From: Candidatus Accumulibacter proximus
GTDB lineage: Bacteria; Pseudomonadota; Gammaproteobacteria; Burkholderiales; Rhodocyclaceae
Direction of reading: 5' to 3'
DNA length: 64,000 bases
Assembly: GCA_016709675.1 (NCBI GenBank)
Contig: JADJMH010000005.1
Coordinates: forward strand, 248,001 to 312,000
The position numbers were made by a program, and so were the translations under genes. Position 1 is the stretch's first letter. Each line of letters opens with the position of its first letter. Shown piece after piece: positions 58,336-64,000 of this stretch. Under the pieces are notes generated by a model. That model ran no database searches and was not told the origin of the DNA. It saw only the letters and a list, made by a program, of their open reading frames with translations.

Positions 58336-59463
58336 ATGAATCGCGTCGTGATCAGCGCCAGCGGCCTCTTCACCGCCCCGCACATCATCAGTAACGAAGA
58401 GCTGGTGGCCTCCTACAATGCCTTCGTCGGCCAGTTCAACGAAGCCAACGCGACAAGCATCGCTGCTGGCGAGGTCGACGCGCTCGAGGAGTCGAGCGTC
58501 GAGTTCATCGAGAAGGCGTCCGGCATTACCCGCCGTTACGTGATGGACAGGGCCGGGGTTATTGATCCGCAACGCATGCGGCCGAAGTTCACGCCGCGGA
58601 CCAACGAGCAACTTTCCCTACAGGCCGAGATGGCGGTCGCGGCTGGCGGAGAGGCGCTGGCCGCTGCCGGCAGGGCGGCGAGTGACGTGGATGCCGTGAT
58701 CTGTGCCGCCTCCAACATGCAACGCCCTTACCCGGCGATGGCCATCGAGATCCAGCGAGCGCTGGGGATCAGCCAGGGCTATGGCTTCGACATGAATGTC
58801 GCCTGCTCGTCGGCCACCTTTGCGCTCGAGCTGGCGGTCAATGCGGTGCGCTGCGATACGGCGAGCACGGTGCTGGTGGTCAACCCGGAAATCTGCTCGG
58901 CGCATCTGGCCTGGCAGGATCGCGACTGCCACTTCATTTTCGGTGACGTGTGCACGGCGCTGGTTGTCGAGAGGCTGGAAACGGCGATCTCGAACAAAGC
59001 CTGGGAGGTTCTGGGGAGCAAGCTGGCGACCCGTTTTTCGAACAACATCCGCAACAACGCCGGTTTTCTCTCGCGCTGTGAAGACCGCGATCCGACTGAC
59101 CGTGACCAGTTGTTTGTCCAGGAAGGCCGTCGGGTATTCAAGGAGGTGTGTCCGATGGCTGCCGAGCATATCACCGGACATCTCGCCAGCCTCGACCTGA
59201 CCCCGGCGCAGGTCCGGCGCTTCTGGCTGCATCAGGCCAACCTGGCGATGAACCAGTTGATCGGTCGTCGCCTGCTCGGTCGCGAAGCCACTGCCGATGA
59301 AGCGCCAGTGATTCTCGACGAGTTCGCCAACACCGCGTCGGCCGGCTCGATCATCGCCTTCCATCGCCACAGCGCAGATCTCGCAGCCGGCGATCTCGGC
59401 GTGATCTGTTCCTTTGGCGCCGGCTATTCGATTGGCAGCCTGGTCGTCAGGAAAGTGTCGTGA
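58336..59463 (+). CDS. 3-oxoacyl-ACP synthase III-type condensing enzyme
   Basis: 375 residues from ATG 58336 (CGGAGAATCTCC upstream). The KAS III catalytic triad is visible: Cys in FDMNVACSSATFA (about 150), His in FWLHQANLAMNQLI (about 300) and Asn in FANTASAGSIIAF (about 335). It is longer than classic FabH and has an insert near residues 40-60, like the 'FabH2/beta-ketoacyl-ACP synthase III' group of proteobacteria. It may start fatty acid or a related chain synthesis. Its position after ubiB without fab genes implies a specialised or second KAS III. Confidence 0.8.
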   Translation: MNRVVISASGLFTAPHIISNEELVASYNAFVGQFNEANATSIAAGEVDALEESSVEFIEKASGITRRYVMDRAGVIDPQRMRPKFTPRTNEQLSLQAEMAVAAGGEALAAAGRAASDVDAVICAASNMQRPYPAMAIEIQRALGISQGYGFDMNVACSSATFALELAVNAVRCDTASTVLVVNPEICSAHLAWQDRDCHFIFGDVCTALVVERLETAISNKAWEVLGSKLATRFSNNIRNNAGFLSRCEDRDPTDRDQLFVQEGRRVFKEVCPMAAEHITGHLASLDLTPAQVRRFWLHQANLAMNQLIGRRLLGREATADEAPVILDEFANTASAGSIIAFHRHSADLAAGDLGVICSFGAGYSIGSLVVRKVS

Positions 59464-59479
59464 TTGATGATTGCTTCGC

Positions 59480-59908
59480 TCAGCCGTCGTTTATGCCAAA
59501 TGTCCCTGGGGCAGGCTTGGGCTCACCCGGTTGGCGGTAATCACCGGGAGCGGGGTACACTCTAGGCGGCCGGTGGTCTCGGGACTGGCGATACTCGTCG
59601 CGGTCACGATCGCGGTTTCGCTCACGTTCCCTGGCCTCCCGCCTGGCTTCATTTTGCCTGGCTTCACGCTGGCCACGCTCATAGCCTCTTTCATAGTCTC
59701 GCGAGCTATCATGCTGGCTGAAGCTTGAGCGCTCGCCATCGCGATATCCCCGATCATAAGCCGAATCGCGGCTGGATGAACGGTAGCCATCGTAGGAGCG
59801 ATCGCCGTAAGGATTGTCGTCGTAATACGAGTTGGAGTCGCAGCCGCTTGCTGCTAGCAGGCCGCCAATGGCGCTGAGGATCAACAATCGCTTGAGCAAG
59901 AGGGACAT
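59480..59908 (-). CDS. charged lipoprotein of unknown function
   Basis: 142 residues from ATG 59908. Type II signal peptide with lipobox LAASGC, then a very polar chain rich in Arg, Asp, Tyr and Ser (RSYDGYRSSSRDSAYDRGYR...), where YRDGERSS and DYERGYERGQREA form imperfect repeats, and a Pro-rich tail. Low complexity; no family seen. It is convergent with the KAS III gene (gap 16 bases). Confidence 0.7.
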   Translation of the reverse strand: MSLLLKRLLILSAIGGLLAASGCDSNSYYDDNPYGDRSYDGYRSSSRDSAYDRGYRDGERSSFSQHDSSRDYERGYERGQREARQNEARREARERERNRDRDRDEYRQSRDHRPPRVYPAPGDYRQPGEPKPAPGTFGINDG

Positions 59909-60034
59909 GGGTTGTTTTCCTTGTTCAATGTTCACGCGGCATGGCCGCGACCGGCTGGTTCATCGCCCTGCCATAGCCAATCGTATCACTTTGACCGTGT
60001 TGTGAGGGCAATCGCCATGAGCAGGCCTTGTTCC

Positions 60035-60181
60035 TTATTTGTGGAAGGTACGGCCGGTACTCCCGGCAACGCGGGATGCCTGGGCGCTGGCCGCGTGTGC
60101 AAAGAGACTCCAGCCCTGATACTGGGCATTGACGAAAACCGCCAGCGCGAGCAGGCCCGCGATCCAGTTGGCCCTGATCAT
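60035..60181 (-). CDS. small single-TM protein (48 aa) after the DUF4178 gene
   Basis: ATG 60181 follows the stop of the DUF4178 gene by one base. The frame encodes MIRANWIAGLLALAVFVN, then AQYQGWSLFAHAAS and a short basic tail RVAGSTGRTFHK, ending at TAA 60035-60037. One hydrophobic helix (residues 5-18) and a conserved-looking length suggest a membrane mini-protein co-translated with its neighbour. Similar small proteins accompany DUF4178/SPFH/DUF350 clusters in related genomes; this is from memory, not a search. Confidence 0.6.
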   Translation of the reverse strand: MIRANWIAGLLALAVFVNAQYQGWSLFAHAASAQASRVAGSTGRTFHK

Positions 60182-60182
60182 C

Positions 60183-62102
60183 TCAGTCCGCCTCTGCGTC
60201 GCCCTGATCGCCGCCGAGATCGCTCTCGCTCCAGCGCCGCGCCTCGAAGGCGCTCCTCCGCCAACGCGAGAACAGCGGGAAGATCGCCAGGAAAATCAAC
60301 AGCAGCACGAAGTTTGACCAGCCCGTCGGGTTGCGCACCACCTCAAGCGTGTCCACAACTGCTTCCGCATTGTCCGTCCCGAGTTCGTACTCGATGACCA
60401 GGTAGTACTTGCCGGGCGGCACCGCCTTGAAGACCATCTCTTCAGAGGGCGATCCTTCCGACCAGCTTTCGCCCTCATCGACGCCCTTGTAGTGGCTGAT
60501 TTCCTGAACGCCAAGGTAGGACTCACCGGTGTCCTTCTCGACCAGCGTGGTGCTGAGCGATACCCAGTTATTGACCACGCTGGTCCCATGGCGAACCAGC
60601 AGCGCCCGCGCGCGGCTGCTGAGGACGAACTCCTGACTGGTGAGAGTCGCCTCATCATTCAGTGGCGAGAGAACGACCTGCTGCTTGAGCACCAGCTGCG
60701 ATGCGAAAAGGAAGGCAAAGGCCAGTTGCACGACGGTTCCCGTCAATGCCAACTGCCAGAACAGGCGGCAGACACGGCGATGCCTCTCGGTCAGCGGGTT
60801 CGGCTGGTTGGCATAGACCCCGACTCGCTTCGGTGGCGGTGCCTTGATCGTGAACGCGGCGCAAAGGTCGGCAGGTTCCAGATACTCGGCCTGCGACCAG
60901 CCTGCTTCCTTGTCAGTTACTTCGCGCGACAGCATCAGGGGCGGACAGACGTAGTCGTCGACCGCACAAGTCTCACCGACGACCACGCGCCAGTAGAACT
61001 CGCCGACGACGTAAGTCACTTCGGCCTTGCCAGTGTTGAAGAGCTTGAACTCCTGACCTTCTCGCTTGAACTTCGCCTGCCCACGGCTGACCGGCGGCGG
61101 ACTGGACAGTGTGCGCGCGAAGTTCCAGTGTCCCTGATATTCGATCAGCCAGGCGAAACCCTGCTGCGCGTTGAACAACAGGTATTCCGACCACGGGTAC
61201 TGCGTGCCCTGCGAAGTGGTGCTGCGGCGCATGAAGCCGATTACTTCCCAGTCGATACCGTGCAGCTTGCCCTGGCTGCCGAGGGGTAGCCAGGGCACTT
61301 CGCGCAGCGCCTGCGCCGCCCCGGCCAGCAGTTTCACATTCTCATTCTCGACGCCGATGATCGAGCCACAACTGTCGCAGGCGACGCTCTCGATGGCGGC
61401 AGAATGGATGCTCAGCGGCGCCGCGCAATGCGGACAATTGAAGACTCGCGCGCCAACCTGTGCCGCACCGCTGGCAGCCGGTTCACCCAGTTCCTTCAGC
61501 TTCTCGAGCTTCAGATCGGCAAATGCGACCGCCTGGCCGACGAAGACCAAAGGCGGCGTTTCACTGTAGTCGAGCGTCAGGAAGCGATCGTTGCCGCGCA
61601 GGTCGGCGGTATTCACATCGTAGCCGGCGGCGACCCTGAACGGCAGCTCCCCCTGGCCAGAGACGCAACGCGCGGTCGCGAGATTGGTCACCGTGAAAAC
61701 GCGGCCGTCGAGGCTGACCGGCATCTCGGGTCGCAGTGTCTCGAATGCCGGCAGCGGGTCGCTGACCGCCACCTGCGCACTGACCAGCAGCTCGCCGCCC
61801 GCTTCAGCCAGCCACGCGGTCCGTCCGTCGTCGAACAGAATGTGCCATTCGTTCCAGATGCCGGCTTCGTATCTCAACTGGATGCGGCCGATGACCACGA
61901 AGTGCCGGTTGCGGTAGCAGCCTTCGCTGCTGAGCTGGATCAGTGACCTGTCCTCCAGCAGTTCGGCCATGCGACCGAGGTTCCGCAGGTCTTCGCCAGT
62001 GCGCAGCAGCGTGCTGCGACAGAACTCGCAGACGACATAGATCGAGGTCGCCGACCGGAAGGTAACCGGCGCACCACAGGATGGGCAACTGGCTTGCTTC
62101 AC
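60183..62102 (-). CDS. DUF4178-domain zinc-ribbon membrane protein
   Basis: About 639 residues from GTG 62102 (VKQASCPSCGAPVTFRSA). The N-terminal zinc ribbon (ASCPSCGAPV...VCEFCRSTLL) is followed by two DUF4178 domains: about 60-200 (GRIQLRYEAGIWNEWHILFDDGRTAWLAEAGGE) and about 265-410 (PLGSQGKLHGIDWEVIGFMRRS...WSEYLLFNAQQGFAWLIEYQGHW). A second zinc ribbon lies between (FNCPHCAAPLSIHSAAIESVACDSCGSII), and two C-terminal TM helices flank a periplasmic part. DUF4178 proteins go with SPFH-type proteins, as here (the SPFH gene overlaps its upstream end). Function unknown. Confidence 0.8.
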   Translation of the reverse strand: MKQASCPSCGAPVTFRSATSIYVVCEFCRSTLLRTGEDLRNLGRMAELLEDRSLIQLSSEGCYRNRHFVVIGRIQLRYEAGIWNEWHILFDDGRTAWLAEAGGELLVSAQVAVSDPLPAFETLRPEMPVSLDGRVFTVTNLATARCVSGQGELPFRVAAGYDVNTADLRGNDRFLTLDYSETPPLVFVGQAVAFADLKLEKLKELGEPAASGAAQVGARVFNCPHCAAPLSIHSAAIESVACDSCGSIIGVENENVKLLAGAAQALREVPWLPLGSQGKLHGIDWEVIGFMRRSTTSQGTQYPWSEYLLFNAQQGFAWLIEYQGHWNFARTLSSPPPVSRGQAKFKREGQEFKLFNTGKAEVTYVVGEFYWRVVVGETCAVDDYVCPPLMLSREVTDKEAGWSQAEYLEPADLCAAFTIKAPPPKRVGVYANQPNPLTERHRRVCRLFWQLALTGTVVQLAFAFLFASQLVLKQQVVLSPLNDEATLTSQEFVLSSRARALLVRHGTSVVNNWVSLSTTLVEKDTGESYLGVQEISHYKGVDEGESWSEGSPSEEMVFKAVPPGKYYLVIEYELGTDNAEAVVDTLEVVRNPTGWSNFVLLLIFLAIFPLFSRWRRSAFEARRWSESDLGGDQGDAEAD

Positions 62103-62139
62103 CTGGAGGGGACTTGCTGCGAGGCGGGCTAGCGGGCGA

Positions 62140-63165
62140 TCACACCAGCTTGCCCAGCAAGTCCGCCTTCTTGGCATCGAACTCGGCTTGCGACAGGATC
62201 CCTTTGGCGACGAGGCCGTGCAGCTTCTCCAGCGTCGCCACGACCTCGTCGGCAGCGGCAGGCGCTGTCGCCGGTGCTGCTGTGGCGATCGACGCTGCCG
62301 CCGGCGTGGTCTGCGCCATCGCCGCGGTCATCGCCTGGCCGATGCCCATGCCGGCACCGAGACCAGCACCGATGCCGGCAATCCCCCCTTCATTCTGCGC
62401 TGCCAGCGGAATACTGGTGGCTACCTGGTACTGCGTGTAGCGACCGAGGTCACCGATCATGTTCATGCCGATGCGGGTGTCGAGGATCTTCTGCAGTTCC
62501 TCCGGTAGCGAGACGTTTTGCACGACGAAGCTGTCGAGCGCCAGACCATAGCGGTCGAACACCGGTTCCAGCTTGCCCTTGAGTGCCTTGCCAAGTTCTT
62601 CCTGGTTGGCGGCCATGTCGATGAACGGGACGCCCGATTCACCGAAGAGGTCGGTCATCGAGCTGATCACCAGGTTCCGCAGCTGGCCGTCGAGGTCGGC
62701 AACCGTGTATTGCTCGCGCGTACCTGAAATCTCGCTGTGGAACCGGCGGGCATCGGTGAGCTTGTACGAGTAGATGCCGAAGGCCCGCATGCGGACCATG
62801 CCGAAGTCCTTGTCGCGAACGGTGATCGGATTTGACGTTCCCCACTTGCAGTCGAGCTGCAGGCGGGTCGAAAAGAAATAAACGTCCGACTTGAAGGGGG
62901 ACTCGAAGAGCTTGTCCCAGTTCTTGAGGTTGGTCAGCAGGGGCAGTGTCCGGGTTGTCAGGGTGTACAGACCGGGACCGAACACGTCGGCGATCTGACC
63001 CTCATCGACAAAGACGGCCATTTGCGACTCACGGACCGTCAGCTGCGCGCCGTACTGGATCTCGAAGTCCCGCATCGGATAGCGCATGGCAAGCACACCG
63101 TCGCCGTCTTCCGTCCACTGAATGACATCGATAAACTGTTTCTTGATGAAGTCCATGAGGGCCAT
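62140..63165 (-). CDS. SPFH-domain protein with C-terminal SHOCT motif
   Basis: 341 residues. The SPFH/virion-core-like domain (about 30-240: LTVRESQMAVFVDEGQIADVFGPGLYTLTTRTLPLLTNLK, VRMRAFGIYSYKLTDARRF, ...VVQNVSLPEELQKILDTRIGMN) is the 'YdjI/putative virion core' subtype. A Gly/Ala-rich stretch (GIAGIGAGLGAGMGIG) and a SHOCT helix pair (LEKLHGLVAKGILSQAEFDAKKADLL) follow. First gene of the SPFH-DUF4178-mini-protein group; DUF350 lies upstream. SHOCT-bearing SPFH proteins form oligomeric scaffolds at membranes. Confidence 0.85.
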   Translation of the reverse strand: MALMDFIKKQFIDVIQWTEDGDGVLAMRYPMRDFEIQYGAQLTVRESQMAVFVDEGQIADVFGPGLYTLTTRTLPLLTNLKNWDKLFESPFKSDVYFFSTRLQLDCKWGTSNPITVRDKDFGMVRMRAFGIYSYKLTDARRFHSEISGTREQYTVADLDGQLRNLVISSMTDLFGESGVPFIDMAANQEELGKALKGKLEPVFDRYGLALDSFVVQNVSLPEELQKILDTRIGMNMIGDLGRYTQYQVATSIPLAAQNEGGIAGIGAGLGAGMGIGQAMTAAMAQTTPAAASIATAAPATAPAAADEVVATLEKLHGLVAKGILSQAEFDAKKADLLGKLV

Positions 63166-63232
63166 GGTGATCTCCCGAAAGCAAGCATTGGCGAGCCGGC
63201 GCCGGACTCGGCCGGTGCCGGAGGAGGGGTGC

Positions 63233-63637
63233 TCAGTAAGTCATGCAGGCGGCGTTGATCAGGCCGACGGTGAGCGAGACGACGGCCAGAAAAATCGCCG
63301 GTGCGATCCTGCCCGACGGGATATCCTGAGTCAGTTGCGGCAACGTGAAGCGGGTTATCAGGTAAGCCAGAATCTGGATGACTCCGGCGATCGCCCCCCA
63401 GGCAGCGAGATCGATCAGTGTATCGCTATGCGCAATCACGTTGGCAACCGGCATGGCGAAACCCAGCAGCGCACCCGACAGGCTGACTGCGGCCGCGCTA
63501 TTGCCTGCCCGTATCAGTGCGACCTCATGGTAGGGGGTGACGTTGAGGTAAACCAGCAGGAAGAGCGCGAGCAGGACGATCGCCACGGCGAAATAGGCGA
63601 GAAAGGCGGGTAGCATCGTCAACAGGTGGCTGGGCAT
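63233..63637 (-). CDS. DUF350 membrane protein
   Basis: 134 residues with four TM helices (about 7-28, 48-65, 75-95, 108-130), the DUF350 hallmark NVTPYHEVALIRAGNSAAAVSLSGALLGFAMP in the first loop and second helix, and GRIAPAIFLAVVSLTVGLINAACMTY at the end. DUF350 proteins commonly sit with SPFH and DUF4178 genes. It lies 67 bases upstream of the SPFH gene, likely one transcript. Confidence 0.8.
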   Translation of the reverse strand: MPSHLLTMLPAFLAYFAVAIVLLALFLLVYLNVTPYHEVALIRAGNSAAAVSLSGALLGFAMPVANVIAHSDTLIDLAAWGAIAGVIQILAYLITRFTLPQLTQDIPSGRIAPAIFLAVVSLTVGLINAACMTY

Positions 63638-63673
63638 GAGAATTCTCCTGTCTGCGGGCCGTTGGACAGCGGT

Positions 63674-64000
63674 TCAAAGGGAGTCCGCATAGCGTACCAG
63701 GCCGTTGAGGATCAGATTGTCCGCCAACTCGAAGGGGATGTTCAAGTGCGCCGCCAGTCGTTCGGCGGCTCCGCCGGTGAGCAGGCAGCGGGCGCCTGGC
63801 TCGGCTGCGATGGAAGAAAACATCCGGTCGACCGCCCCCAGTTGGGCCTGCAGGCAGCCGCTGACGATGGCATCCATCGTATTGCGCGGCTCGGCACGAA
63901 AAACGCCGTCGGCAAGCGGCAGCTGTGCGGTGTTGCGTGCCAGCGCGGCACGCATCAGGTCGAAACCGGGCAGGATCAGACCACCGCGAAACAACCCTGT
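63674..64000 (-). CDS. coaX: type III pantothenate kinase, C-terminal part (cut by window edge)
   Basis: Only the last about 108 residues are inside the window. LFRGGLILPGFDLMRAALARNTAQLP and NTMDAIVSGCLQAQLGAVDRMF, then CLLTGGAAERLAAHL are the second half of CoaX (ASKHA fold, ATP:pantothenate phosphotransferase, first step of CoA synthesis). The reading frame is open beyond base 64000. It ends at 63674, 36 bases before the DUF350 start. Confidence 0.8.
   Translation of the reverse strand, partial: TGLFRGGLILPGFDLMRAALARNTAQLPLADGVFRAEPRNTMDAIVSGCLQAQLGAVDRMFSSIAAEPGARCLLTGGAAERLAAHLNIPFELADNLILNGLVRYADSL

Noticed and set aside
1..64000. tRNA, rRNA and CRISPR features
   Set aside because: No T-arm-like GGTTCRANYCC with a matching cloverleaf and no rRNA-like sequence was noticed by eye. 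A tRNA or covariance scan was not possible here.

Overview
The window is GC-rich, densely coded bacterial DNA. The housekeeping genes at the right end (argS, a dsbA-type gene, a SPOR-domain protein, ubiB, a KAS III, coaX), together with a DUF4178/SPFH/DUF350 cluster and a polyhydroxyalkanoate synthase remnant, suggest a betaproteobacterium, most likely of the Rhodocyclales/'Candidatus Accumulibacter' type. This placement is an inference from gene content, not a database result.

Layout. (1) 0.2-7.0 kb: a methyltransferase, a membrane phosphatase/sulfatase-fold enzyme, a membrane GH17-like protein and a large GH17-GT2 fusion, probably a glucan synthesis and decoration locus. (2) 7.2-10.8 kb: a brnT/brnA toxin-antitoxin pair with a palindromic operator, a DUF547 gene with an internal deletion, and a TVP38-flavoprotein fusion. 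(3) 11.1-15.9 kb: a YhaO/YhaN-like nuclease-ATPase pair. (4) 16.1-17.8 kb: a TumE/TumA-type pair, a DUF4338 fragment and a RelB/YafQ-type pair with a perfect operator palindrome.

(5) 18.0-39.3 kb, the most interesting part: a degraded integron. An intI pseudogene (38.92-39.26 kb, + strand) and an attI-like site head a roughly 20 kb cassette array that reads leftward. About a dozen attC sites, with RYYYAAC and GTTRRRY ends around a hairpin, can be read directly. Payload cassettes carry AbiTii, a broken PIN toxin with its small partner, an HTH-Mrr-type nuclease, small membrane proteins or lipoproteins, a HEPN-like gene split by an ISL3-type insertion sequence with a perfect 8-bp target duplication, and HicAB. 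Between them lie five copies of two different two-gene units (tyrosine recombinase plus IS91-type transposase). Each unit begins and ends exactly at the integron G^TT crossover points and carries its own attC, so these transposition modules behave as integron cassettes. A group II intron 3' remnant lies at the far end in the opposite orientation.

(6) 39.4-53.4 kb: a LysE-family exporter, a BtuF-like protein and two convergent SDR genes. The SDR genes are separated by about 10 kb of foreign or rearranged DNA holding a truncated CheB-CheR, an MNT-domain gene without a recognisable HepT, an AAA/DUF4143 ATPase, HD-GYP regulators and a graveyard of fragments (transposases, patatin, alpha/beta hydrolase, PhaC). 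This segment is bracketed by 107-bp copies of the SDR junction and, inside them, by 52-bp inverted repeats. (7) 53.4-64 kb: conserved chromosomal genes running to coaX, which is cut by the window edge.

Several repeat copies differ by single-base indels in homopolymers, so some of the frameshifts reported here may be assembly errors.
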